From Denitratisoma sp. DHT3 (GTDB lineage: Bacteria > Pseudomonadota > Gammaproteobacteria > Burkholderiales > Rhodocyclaceae), in the NCBI RefSeq assembly GCF_007833355.1, contig NZ_CP020914.1, positions 420,047-484,046 on the forward strand: 64,000 bases of DNA. The letters run 5' to 3'. Numbering within the stretch: the stretch's first letter is position 1; the number at the start of each line of letters is the position of its first letter. This document shows, piece by piece, positions 15,262 to 24,040 of this stretch. A program made the translations under genes and the position numbers. Under the pieces are notes generated by a model, which ran no database searches, was not told the origin of the DNA, and saw only the letters and a list, made by a program, of their open reading frames with translations.

Positions 15262-16428
15262 ATGAAGATTTCTCAAACCGTACTGAGGACTCTGCCTGAC
15301 GATTTGACGGCCTTTGCGGATGGTTTATCGTGGATGCCGGATCTGCTGCTTGTCTTCGGCAGCGTTGCCATGATGACGGTGCCCGCCTTGACCGCAACGC
15401 TGAAAGCCAGATTTGCACAGTCCGTCCACCTTGGATGCTCCACCGCCGGCGAAATCGCCGGCGAGCATGTATGCGATGGCAGCGCAGTCGTCACAGCGAT
15501 CAAGTTTTCCCATGGCCGGGCAATCCCAGCGGCTACAACGCTGGCAGGCATGAACGATTCACGCGCCGCCGGTGTGCGCCTCGGACAAGCGCTGGCAGGT
15601 CCCGGCCTCAAGGCCGCCATCGTGTTCGGTCCAGGGGTCGCAATCAACGGCACCGCCCTGGTAGATGGAATGGCGTCAATCCTGGGCGATGAAGTACCGA
15701 TTTCTGGCGGCCTGGCAGGTGACGGCGGGGCCTTCGTTCAAACATGGACGCTGGACAACGCCGGTCCTTCGAGTGGCCGTATCGTGGCGGTGGGCCTGGT
15801 TGGCGACGAGCTGACGGTGAGCCATGGATGTTTCGGCGGCTGGAAGGCGTTCGGCCCGACACGCAAGGTTACGCGCTGCGTCGGCAATGTGCTGTATGAG
15901 CTCGACAATGAACCGGCCCTCGCAGTGTACAAACGTTACCTTGGGGATTACGCCAAAGAGCTGCCTGCCGCCGGTTTGTTGTTCCCCTTCGAAATGCTGC
16001 GTCGGGAAGGTCAGTCCACCGGACTCATCCGTACCATCCTCGGGGTGGATGAGACGGCCGGCGCCCTGGTGCTTGCCGGGGAGGTGGAGCCGGATGGCTT
16101 CCTGCGCCTGATGCACTCCAACACCGATGGGCTGGTGAGCGGCGCCGAAACTGCAGCCGACCGGATCGTCAGCCAAGGCAACAGCGGCAGGGGGCCAAGC
16201 TTGGCGTTGTTGGTGAGTTGCGTTGGCCGCAAGCTCGTCATGGGTGGACGCGTCGACGAGGAACTGGAGGCCGTGGCGCTGACGCTGGGCAAACAATCCA
16301 CCCTGACCGGCTTTTACTCCTATGGCGAAATCAGTCCCGTGACACCTGAGGGAGGCTGCGCCCTGCACAACCAGACCATGACCATCACCAGCATCCACGA
16401 GGACTGTCGTGACTCATCGATTATTTGA
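15262..16428 (+). CDS. FIST domain signal-sensing protein
   Basis: A 388-residue protein made of FIST_N (about residues 35-220; STAGEIAGEHV, PISGGLAGDGG) and FIST_C (about 225-365; LLFPFEMLRREGQ, GFYSYGEISP) domains. FIST proteins are soluble ligand sensors often encoded beside kinases and chemotaxis or GGDEF proteins. The gene overlaps the downstream hybrid kinase by 20 bases, a strong sign of joint translation, so FIST probably feeds ligand information to that kinase. No membrane segment or signal peptide is seen. The ligand is unknown. Confidence 0.9.
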   Translation: MKISQTVLRTLPDDLTAFADGLSWMPDLLLVFGSVAMMTVPALTATLKARFAQSVHLGCSTAGEIAGEHVCDGSAVVTAIKFSHGRAIPAATTLAGMNDSRAAGVRLGQALAGPGLKAAIVFGPGVAINGTALVDGMASILGDEVPISGGLAGDGGAFVQTWTLDNAGPSSGRIVAVGLVGDELTVSHGCFGGWKAFGPTRKVTRCVGNVLYELDNEPALAVYKRYLGDYAKELPAAGLLFPFEMLRREGQSTGLIRTILGVDETAGALVLAGEVEPDGFLRLMHSNTDGLVSGAETAADRIVSQGNSGRGPSLALLVSCVGRKLVMGGRVDEELEAVALTLGKQSTLTGFYSYGEISPVTPEGGCALHNQTMTITSIHEDCRDSSII

Positions 16429-19400
16429 GCGGCAACTACGTCGGTTGCTCGGCATCAATGACCAGGATGCGTTGGCTGCACGCTTAGGAGAACTGAGGAG
16501 TCTGGCGGCCGGGAGCCCGGTCGAGTTGCAGACCTTTGTCGCTGGCCTCGACGCTTTTTTCTCGCAGGTGAATGATGCTTACACCCACGCCGACCGGGAT
16601 TTGGAACTCGCTCGGCGGAGTCTGGAACTGAGTTCCACCGAGTTGATCGAAACCAACAGCAAGCTGCGTCAGGAGTCCAGCCTGCGCGAGCAAACCCTGA
16701 ATGCCTTGCGTGAAACCGCCAATCGTCTCCTGGCGCCCATCGGCCGCCATATCGACGAAGCGGATGGCATTCAGACCATAACCTGGCACCTCGACGACGT
16801 GGTGTCCGATCTGCTTGAGACCCGACGCAAACTGGAACACACCCTCAAGGAGTTGAGCAATCGCCAATTCGCGGTGGATCAGCATGCCATCTTGAGCATT
16901 ACCGATGCCGACGGCTGCATCACCTACGCCAATGCCAGGTTCTGCGAGATCAGCGGCTACACGGCGGAGGAGTTGCTCGGAAAGAATCATCGCATCGTCC
17001 GTTCCAACCAGCATGATCCCGCCTTCTATCGCGATTTGTGGGCGACCATCACGGCCCGAAAGGTGTGGCATGGCGAAATCTGCAACCAGGCACGCGACGG
17101 CTCCCTCTACTGGGTGGCGGCGACGATCGTGCCGATTCTCGATGATCACGGTCAGCCGGTGCAGTACATCTCGGTCCGTACCAACATCACCCAGCAAAAG
17201 CGGCTCGAGGCGCGTTTCCAGCAAGAACAGCGCTTTCTCCAGGGCATCATGGACACCCTGGGCGAAGGCGTCTATACCCTGGACGAGGAAGGATCATGCA
17301 CCTTCATCAACCGCGAAGCCGAAGTCATGCTTGGCTGGACACGGGAAGAAATGGAAGGATGCAATCTGCATGATCTGGTTCATTTCCAAAAGGCGGATGG
17401 TAGCCCCCTGCCCCGAAAGGAGTGCCCGACGTATCTCGCCATCCGTGATGGCAAGGTGTACCAGTCGGTGGAAGACGTCTTCACGCGCAAGGACGGATCC
17501 ATCTTCCCGATTTCCATCGTTGCCTCGCCGCTGCTGGATGGTGATCGGATAGTCGGTTCGGTGGCGGCGTTCCAGGACATTACTGAACGCAAGCGATTTG
17601 AATCGGATCTGGTGAATGCGCGGGATGTGGCTGAGCAGGCCAGTCGGGTGAAAAGCGATTTCCTGGCGACGATGAGTCATGAAATCCGTACCCCGATGAA
17701 CGGCATCATCGGCATGACGGATCTGGCGCTGGATACCGACCTCACTCCTGAACAGCGCGAATACCTGTCCCTGGTCAAAAGTTCCGCCAATAGCCTGTTG
17801 CAGATCATTAACGACATTCTCGACTTTTCCAAGATCGAGGCGGGCCACGTGCAACTGGAAAACATTCCCTTCCAGCTGCACGAATTGATGAGCACCACCC
17901 TGCGTCCGCTTGGTCTGCGCGCTACACAGCATGACCTGGAGTTGACCTACAACGCGGACCCGGAGATTCCCGACAGTTTGGTGGGCGATCCGGGGCGGCT
18001 GCGTCAGATCCTCGTAAATCTGGTTGGCAACGCCATCAAGTTCAGCAGCAATGGCGAGGTGCGCGTCACGGTCGGTCTGGTGGGGTGTCAAAGAAATGAA
18101 GTCGTTTTGCGTTTTGCCGTGCGCGACCAGGGCATCGGCATTCCGCTCGACAAGCAGCAAGTCATTTTCGACCCCTTCACCCAGGCCGACACGTCCACGA
18201 CCCGCCACTTCGGTGGCACTGGCCTCGGCTTGGCGATCTGCGCCCGATTGGTGCATATCATGGACGGCGAGATCGGCGTCGAAAGCGTCGAGGGCAAAGG
18301 CAGCACCTTCCATTTCACCGTCCGCCTCGGGACTGGCAAACAGAAGGCCAGCCAACCCGCTTTCCTGACGGAATTGGCGGGTAGCCGAATCCTGGTCGTG
18401 GACGACAATGAGACAAATCGCAAATTGCTGACCAGTCTTCTCGGTAAATGGGGGCTCCAGCCGACATTGGCCACCAGCGGTCTAGGCGCTCTGGCGGCAA
18501 TTTCCCAGGCCGACGCGGAAGGTCAGCCTTATCACATCGTGCTGCTCGATGTCATGATGCCCGGCATGGATGGATTTGAAGTGGCACGCCGCCTTCGTTC
18601 GGACAAGCGGTCCCAGGAGCTTGGAATCATCATGCTGGCTTCCAGCGGCATGCGTGGGGATAATAGTGAGCAATTGCGGCAGATCGAGTTGAACGCTTAC
18701 CTGAGCAAGCCGATCAACCCCGATGAACTGCTAGGCGCCTTGCGCATCTCGGCTGGTCTCAACAGGCAGGAGGATTCAGCGCCTCCCCCGCGTCCGTCCC
18801 TGACCGAACCCGCCATCTGTTCCCGCTCCCTGTCCATCCTTCTGGCGGAGGACAACCCGGTCAACCAGAAGCTGGCGGTGACCCTGTTGGAAAAATGGGG
18901 ACATCGCGTACAAGTGGCAAACAACGGCCGGGAGGCGTGTGCCCTGGCTTCGCACGAAACCTTCGACCTGATCCTGATGGACGTGCAAATGCCGGAAATG
19001 GGTGGCATGGAGGCGACACAACGAATTCGCGAACAGGAGCGGCAGCGGGGTGGACATGTGACCATCGTCGCCATGACGGCCAACGCCATGGCCGGAGACC
19101 GCGAGGCCTGCCTTGCCGGCGGAATGGACGACTATTTGTCCAAGCCTCTCAGGCAGGATTCTCTCAAGGCACTGCTCGATCGCCTGCTGGATGGAGCATC
19201 GTCGATTTCAACCGAAGAAGTGGCGCCGCCGCCGGCTTCAACCGCCTTCGACTACCGGTTGGCGCTGGAACAGGCGGACCGCTGGGTGATCGATATCATC
19301 AGCGAGGCCTTTCGTGACGATTGGCCTCGCCAGATTCATGCCATGCACGATGCCTTGGCCCGTAAGGACCGGGAGCAGCTTTTACGCAACGCTCACACGA

Positions 19401-19576
19401 TAAAAGGCCTGCTGGGCAACTTCGGCGCGGAACCGGCGGAAGCCCTGGCCCAGAAGTTGGAGCTTCTGGCCACCCAGGGCGACTTCGAGCAGGCCACACC
19501 GTGTCTGGCTGCACTCAATCAGGCGCTGCAGGCCTTGGATCAGGCCCTGATCGATTTCATCGGCACTTCCCATTGA
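16409..19576 (+). CDS. Hybrid sensor histidine kinase (PAS-PAS-HisKA-HATPase-REC-REC-HPt)
   Basis: A 1055-residue cytoplasmic kinase with a GTG start inside the FIST gene, preceded by GAGG. Order: coiled-coil-like N-terminus (~70-155), PAS (~160-265), PAS (~280-400), HisKA with phospho-His424 (MSHEIRTPMNG), HATPase (GDPGRLRQILVNLVGNAIKF; HFGGTGLGLAIC), receiver 1 with Asp714 (LDVMMPGMDG), receiver 2 with Asp858 (MDVQMPEMGG), and an HPt domain with His996 (NAHTIKGLLGNFG). All phosphorelay residues are present. No transmembrane segment is evident, so the signal is intracellular, perhaps via FIST and PAS ligands. The likely outputs are the HD-GYP and GGDEF proteins either side. Confidence 0.93.
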   Translation: MTHRLFERQLRRLLGINDQDALAARLGELRSLAAGSPVELQTFVAGLDAFFSQVNDAYTHADRDLELARRSLELSSTELIETNSKLRQESSLREQTLNALRETANRLLAPIGRHIDEADGIQTITWHLDDVVSDLLETRRKLEHTLKELSNRQFAVDQHAILSITDADGCITYANARFCEISGYTAEELLGKNHRIVRSNQHDPAFYRDLWATITARKVWHGEICNQARDGSLYWVAATIVPILDDHGQPVQYISVRTNITQQKRLEARFQQEQRFLQGIMDTLGEGVYTLDEEGSCTFINREAEVMLGWTREEMEGCNLHDLVHFQKADGSPLPRKECPTYLAIRDGKVYQSVEDVFTRKDGSIFPISIVASPLLDGDRIVGSVAAFQDITERKRFESDLVNARDVAEQASRVKSDFLATMSHEIRTPMNGIIGMTDLALDTDLTPEQREYLSLVKSSANSLLQIINDILDFSKIEAGHVQLENIPFQLHELMSTTLRPLGLRATQHDLELTYNADPEIPDSLVGDPGRLRQILVNLVGNAIKFSSNGEVRVTVGLVGCQRNEVVLRFAVRDQGIGIPLDKQQVIFDPFTQADTSTTRHFGGTGLGLAICARLVHIMDGEIGVESVEGKGSTFHFTVRLGTGKQKASQPAFLTELAGSRILVVDDNETNRKLLTSLLGKWGLQPTLATSGLGALAAISQADAEGQPYHIVLLDVMMPGMDGFEVARRLRSDKRSQELGIIMLASSGMRGDNSEQLRQIELNAYLSKPINPDELLGALRISAGLNRQEDSAPPPRPSLTEPAICSRSLSILLAEDNPVNQKLAVTLLEKWGHRVQVANNGREACALASHETFDLILMDVQMPEMGGMEATQRIREQERQRGGHVTIVAMTANAMAGDREACLAGGMDDYLSKPLRQDSLKALLDRLLDGASSISTEEVAPPPASTAFDYRLALEQADRWVIDIISEAFRDDWPRQIHAMHDALARKDREQLLRNAHTIKGLLGNFGAEPAEALAQKLELLATQGDFEQATPCLAALNQALQALDQALIDFIGTSH

Positions 19577-21511
19577 ATGCAGCAAAACAACATGGCCAAT
19601 TTCGATCCCGCCAAGTATGAGAAGGTCAAAGGCGCCGGCCAGCTTCCTTCACCCAAGGGAGCGGCGCTCAACATCATCCGGTTGACTCAGAAAAACGATG
19701 TCACTCTGCTCGAACTGGAGCGGGTAATCCGCACCGATCCGGCTTTCGTGGGCCGTTTGATCAAAGCGGCCAATCTGGTCAACGGCCCCGCGGCTCGGGC
19801 GATCGTTTCGGTACGCGAAGCATTGATGATCCTCGGCATTTCTTCGGTGCGGAACCTGTCCCTGGGTTTCTCCCTGATTTCCAATTTTCAGCAGGGGCGC
19901 TGCCGGCATTTCGATTTTCCGGCGTTCTGGTCCCACAGTCTGGTCACAGCCCTCGCCTTCCAGGCCATCAACCAACACACCCGTGCTGCTCAATTGGATG
20001 AGGCGTTCAGCATCGGCCTGCTCTGTCGGGTCGGCGAACTGGCGCTCGCCATCCTCTACCCGGAACAGTACGACGAGCTGTTGACGCGAGCGCAGAACGA
20101 GAGGAATCAATCGCTCATCGCTCTAGAACGGTCGGTATTCCTGCTCAACCATGCAGAGCTATCGTCCGCTCTGCTCCATGAATGGGGCATTCCTCAGATA
20201 TATGTGGATGCCGTCTTTTTCCACGATCAATCCGAGATGTCCCCATTTCCCGAGGGGAGCCGGTCTTACGTTCTTTGTCATGCACTGGCGTTGGCTCGCC
20301 ACATTGCCGATATATGCCTGAGTCCCGCGACAGAACGCAAGGCCAAGCTGCCTCAGCTCTATCGCATGGGGGCATGGCTTTCCATCGATGCCGGCACACT
20401 CAATGAATTGTGCGATCAGGTGACCGCCGCCTGGCCCGAGTGGGCGGAAATGCTGAATCTCAAGTCGATTCCGTTGCCCTCGTTCGGCACCCTGGCCAGT
20501 CAAGCGCCGGATGGCGTCATGGATGGCGCCGAGAAGCGCAAACCGCTGCGGTTACTGATCGTTGAAGATGACAAGTCGTCCCGCTTGCTGCTCAAGGCGA
20601 TCATCGAAAATGACGGCCATCAGGTCCTGCTTGCCGCTGATGGTGAAGAGGGCTTTGCAATCGCGATCGAGCAAAGGCCGGACATCGTCATCACCGACTG
20701 GATGATGGCGGGCATGAACGGTTTGGAATTGACCCGCGCCCTGCGCAAGACCAAGGATGGGCGAGGGATCTATATCATCCTGTTGACCACCAAGGAGAAC
20801 GAAGACGACCTGGTGCAAGCCTTCGAGGCCGGCGCGGACGACTTCATCAGCAAGCCGCTGCGGCCAAAGACGATCTCGGCCCGCCTGACCGCCGGGCAGC
20901 GCATGATCGCCCTGCAACGGGATAATGAACGGGACCAGGCCGAGTTGCGGCGTTTTGCAGAAGAACTGTCGCTGGCGAACAGGCGCCTGCATGAGATGGC
21001 GATGACTGACGCACTGACCGGTTTTCCCAATTTGCGTTATGCCATGGACCGCCTGGACCAGGAATGGTCACTTGCCAAGCGTAGCGGGCGTTCCTTGTCC
21101 TGCATGATCCTGGACTCGGATGATTTCAAACCCATCAACGATACGCTGGGTCACGACGTTGGCGACTTGGTTTTGCAACGGATATCGAGCGCGATTCACA
21201 GCGCGATCCGTGCGCCCGACGTGATCTGCCGCCTGGGAGGCGATGAATTCATCGTCATCTGCCCGGACACCAGTCTGGAGGCGGCGCTGGTCTGTGCCGA
21301 ACGGGTGCGCCAGCGGGTGGCTGCGTTGTCCGGCACGATTGAGAGTGTGAACCGAACGATCAGCGTCAGCATTGGCGTAGCCGTCAGAGAGCAGGACATG
21401 GCCGAACCCAAGGATTTGCTCAAGCGCGCCGATGAAGGCGCCTACCAGGCCAAGCAGGAGGGGCGCAACAGAGTCGCCACCGTGCAGCCCAGGCCGCAGG
21501 CCCTCCCCTGA
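19577..21511 (+). CDS. HDOD - receiver - GGDEF protein (putative diguanylate cyclase)
   Basis: A 644-residue protein starting immediately after the stop codon of the hybrid kinase (TGAATG), so translation is probably coupled. Residues ~15-220 are an HDOD domain (LPSPKGAALNIIRLT; ALMILGISSVRNLSLGFSL). A receiver domain at ~330-450 has Asp374 (ITDWMMAGMNG). The GGDEF domain (~475-635) keeps the active-site GGDEF at residues 554-558, and an RAPD inhibitory site five residues before it, so it should make cyclic di-GMP with feedback control. It opposes the HD-GYP protein of the same unit. No DNA-binding output is encoded in this unit. Confidence 0.93.
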   Translation: MQQNNMANFDPAKYEKVKGAGQLPSPKGAALNIIRLTQKNDVTLLELERVIRTDPAFVGRLIKAANLVNGPAARAIVSVREALMILGISSVRNLSLGFSLISNFQQGRCRHFDFPAFWSHSLVTALAFQAINQHTRAAQLDEAFSIGLLCRVGELALAILYPEQYDELLTRAQNERNQSLIALERSVFLLNHAELSSALLHEWGIPQIYVDAVFFHDQSEMSPFPEGSRSYVLCHALALARHIADICLSPATERKAKLPQLYRMGAWLSIDAGTLNELCDQVTAAWPEWAEMLNLKSIPLPSFGTLASQAPDGVMDGAEKRKPLRLLIVEDDKSSRLLLKAIIENDGHQVLLAADGEEGFAIAIEQRPDIVITDWMMAGMNGLELTRALRKTKDGRGIYIILLTTKENEDDLVQAFEAGADDFISKPLRPKTISARLTAGQRMIALQRDNERDQAELRRFAEELSLANRRLHEMAMTDALTGFPNLRYAMDRLDQEWSLAKRSGRSLSCMILDSDDFKPINDTLGHDVGDLVLQRISSAIHSAIRAPDVICRLGGDEFIVICPDTSLEAALVCAERVRQRVAALSGTIESVNRTISVSIGVAVREQDMAEPKDLLKRADEGAYQAKQEGRNRVATVQPRPQALP

Positions 21512-21695
21512 AAACCGGCCTCGAATCGGATCAGGCCTATCGTGGTTCATTTTGGGCCAGAGGGGCGTGGGTGGGGGTTGTGAGCGGGGGAAGGGGCTTC
21601 ATTTTTTGGGTGGGAGCCGCTAGATTGTCGAGCTGATCGAGGCGCGGTCGCAGAGCATGCGCCACTGAATTCACCGAACCCGTAAGGAGTGTTTC

Positions 21696-22793
21696 ATGAG
21701 CGGTCCGCTGCATACCCAACTGTGCGAGAAACTGGGCATCGAATATCCCGTCGTCGCCTTCACCCACTGCAAGGACGTGGCGGTGGCCGTGATCAACGCC
21801 GGCGGTTTCGCCGTGCTGGGCGAAGCCCTGCACACCCCGGACCAGATCGCGGCCGACATCAAGTGGATCAAGGAGCGCATCGGCGGCAAGCCCTTCGGCA
21901 TCGACCTGGTGCTGCCGTCCTCCGTGCCGGAAGAGAAGACCGTCGACGAACTGCTGGCGATGATCCCCCCGGGCCATCGCGACTTCGAGCAGATGATCAA
22001 GCAGAAGTACAACGTGCCCGATCCCAAGATCGCGCCCGACATCCACCACTGGGGCGGCCTCGACCAGAAGCGCGCCCTGGCCCAGCTGGACGTGGTGTTC
22101 GACGAGCGCGTTCCCGTCTTCGCCTCCGGCCTGGGCTCCCCCGCCTTCCTGCTCAAGCGCGCCCATGAACTGGGCATGCAGGTCTGGGGTCTGGTGGGCA
22201 AGCCGCGCCAGGCCAAGAAGCAGATCGAGGCCGGCACCGACGTCATCATCGCCCAGGGCTTCGATGCCGCCGGCCACACCGGCAACATCGGCACCTTCTC
22301 CATCGTGCCCCAGGTGGTTGACCAGGCCCGCGGCACCGGCGTGCCCGTGATCGCCGCTGGCGGCGTCACCACCGGCCGCCACCTGGCCGCCGCCCTGGCG
22401 CTGGGCGCCGACGGCGTGTGGACCGGCTCCCTGTGGTTGGCCTCGCGCGAATCCGACGTCAATCTGCCGCTGAAGGAACGCCTGATCGAGGCCGAGACCG
22501 ACGACACCGTCTACTCCAACTGCATCTCCGGCTACACCATGCGCACCACGCGCTGCCCGTGGCACAACGAGTGGCTCGCCGAGGGCGCCCCCGAGCCGCT
22601 GAAGCCGCCCCTGCAGATGATCCTGTCCTCGAACTACATCCAGGGCTCGCTGGACTACCAGCGCAAGGACCTGATGACCGAAGCCGCGGGCCAGGGCATC
22701 CACTACGTGAAGGAAATGAAGCCGGCGCGCCAGATCCTGTCCGACATCGTCGAGGAAGCCCTCGATGTCTTCGACCGCTTCGCCGGCGCCTGA
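21696..22793 (+). CDS. Nitronate monooxygenase / 2-nitropropane dioxygenase-like FMN protein
   Basis: A 365-residue TIM-barrel flavoprotein. Family segments seen are DVIIAQGFDAAGHTGNIG near 180-197 and VPVIAAGGVTTGRHLAAALALGADGVWTGSLW near 215-247, the FMN phosphate-binding region. AAGGAG lies about eight bases before the ATG. Family members oxidise alkyl nitronates or act as enoyl reductase-like FMN enzymes, and they are frequent in steroid-degradation clusters, where their substrate is not settled. Its 3' end overlaps the next small gene by 29 bases. Confidence 0.85.
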   Translation: MSGPLHTQLCEKLGIEYPVVAFTHCKDVAVAVINAGGFAVLGEALHTPDQIAADIKWIKERIGGKPFGIDLVLPSSVPEEKTVDELLAMIPPGHRDFEQMIKQKYNVPDPKIAPDIHHWGGLDQKRALAQLDVVFDERVPVFASGLGSPAFLLKRAHELGMQVWGLVGKPRQAKKQIEAGTDVIIAQGFDAAGHTGNIGTFSIVPQVVDQARGTGVPVIAAGGVTTGRHLAAALALGADGVWTGSLWLASRESDVNLPLKERLIEAETDDTVYSNCISGYTMRTTRCPWHNEWLAEGAPEPLKPPLQMILSSNYIQGSLDYQRKDLMTEAAGQGIHYVKEMKPARQILSDIVEEALDVFDRFAGA

Positions 22794-23091
22794 GCCGGCG
22801 GTCGATGACCAGCCCTTCGTCGCCGGCTTCACGCCGGCGCTGAAGGGTCAGCGGGCCGAGTGCGACGGCGGGCGCCCCGTGGAGGGCACCAAGTACGCCG
22901 GCCGCCAGGAATTCACCGGCACCCTCACCGGGGACTACCGGGACTTCGGTCCCTATCCCTGGCGCTGGTACCTGCTCGGCGAGCTGACCCGCAAGCCTCC
23001 CGGTTTTGCCTACGATGCCGTCTGGTGCGACGCCGACAGCCTGACCCTGATCGACGAGACCGGCCGCCCCCTGGATGCCGGCCTGGAATGA
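22765..23091 (+). CDS. Small hypothetical protein
   Basis: A 108-residue soluble protein of no family I recognise. The reading frame shows the strong third-position GC bias of its neighbours, and it overlaps the upstream FMN enzyme by 29 bases, which supports a real, co-translated gene. It is rich in aromatic residues (PYPWRWYLLGEL; FAYDAVWCDADSL) and has no signal peptide. The ATG at 22765 has no strong ribosome site, as expected for coupled translation. Its position between the FMN enzyme and etfB suggests a role in the same catabolic step; I do not assign a function. Confidence 0.65.
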   Translation: MSSTASPAPEPAVDDQPFVAGFTPALKGQRAECDGGRPVEGTKYAGRQEFTGTLTGDYRDFGPYPWRWYLLGELTRKPPGFAYDAVWCDADSLTLIDETGRPLDAGLE

Positions 23092-23169
23092 GCTTGGCCC
23101 CTGGATGACCGATCGATCCCGACTTTGACTGCTTCCCCGGAAGCGCTTTTTATCCCGGAGATTCTCTGT

Positions 23170-23967
23170 ATGCGTATCGTGGTGTGTGTGAAGGAAGTGC
23201 TGGACCCCAACGCGGTGAACAACTACGTGCTGGCGGGCAACCTGAAGTTCGCGGCGGACGGCAAGACGCCGGAAGTGGCGGCGGTGCCGAGGCTGATCAA
23301 CGGCTTCGACGAGCAGGCGATGGAAGCCGCGCTGCGCCTGAGGGATGCGGGCGTGGATTGCAGGATCGTGGCCGTGTCCATCGGTCAGGACCTGAAGGAT
23401 CTGCTCAAGCACTGCGCGGCGCTGGGCGCCGACGAGATCGTGTCGATCGATGCCGGCGGTGCCGAGATCGACGGCCAGGTGATCGCCAACCTTCTGGCGG
23501 CCTACATCAAGAGCAGCGGCGGCGCCGACCTGGTGCTGTGCGGCCGCCAGGCCTCGGACGACGACCAGGGCGTGGTGCCGATCCTGATCGCCGAACAGCT
23601 GGGGATGGCGGTGGCGCCGCTGGCGCGGGCGGTGGAATACAACGGCGGCGTGCTGAAGGTGACGCGCGCCACGCCGGACGGCGACGAAGTGGTGGAAGGC
23701 AGCACCCCGGCGGTGATCACGGTGAGCAACGAGTTGGGCACGCCGCGTTTCCCGTCGGCGAAGGCGAAGATGGCGGCGCGCAAGATGGCGCCGACGGAGC
23801 TCGCCGCGTCCGCGCTGCTGCCCGCCGACCAGTTGCAGCCGGCCGTGGTGCTGACCCAGCAGTTCGTCCCCGAGGTGCAGGGCAATTGCGAGTTCCTCTC
23901 CGGCGCCTCCCCCGCCGAGCTCGCTCAGCAGCTCCTCCAGAAGCTCCGCAACGATCGCGTCATCTGA
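23170..23967 (+). CDS. etfB: Electron transfer flavoprotein beta subunit
   Basis: A 265-residue ETF beta subunit (AMP-binding partner of EtfA). The start MRIVVCVKEVLDPN is the family N-terminus, and GADLVLCGRQASDDDQG near residue 115-135 and the VEGSTPAVITVSNELGTPRFPS signature near 177-198 are clear. I start at 23170 rather than 15 codons earlier because homology begins there and CGGAG precedes it. It is not followed by etfA as in most genomes but by a terminator; the only etfA in the window is at 11608, minus strand. It is probably expressed with the FMN enzyme and small protein upstream. Confidence 0.92.
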   Translation: MRIVVCVKEVLDPNAVNNYVLAGNLKFAADGKTPEVAAVPRLINGFDEQAMEAALRLRDAGVDCRIVAVSIGQDLKDLLKHCAALGADEIVSIDAGGAEIDGQVIANLLAAYIKSSGGADLVLCGRQASDDDQGVVPILIAEQLGMAVAPLARAVEYNGGVLKVTRATPDGDEVVEGSTPAVITVSNELGTPRFPSAKAKMAARKMAPTELAASALLPADQLQPAVVLTQQFVPEVQGNCEFLSGASPAELAQQLLQKLRNDRVI

Positions 23968-24006
23968 GACTCAACAGCGGGTCCCCGCGACCCGTACGTT
24001 TAGCCA

Positions 24007-24040
24007 AACGGCGCCCCACCCGGGAGCGCCGTTCTTATTT
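24007..24040 (+). terminator. Rho-independent terminator after etfB
   Basis: AACGGCGC (24007-24014) pairs with GCGCCGTT (24026-24033), followed by CTTATTT. It lies 40 bases after the etfB stop and overlaps the 3' end of the convergent LLM gene. Confidence 0.75.
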
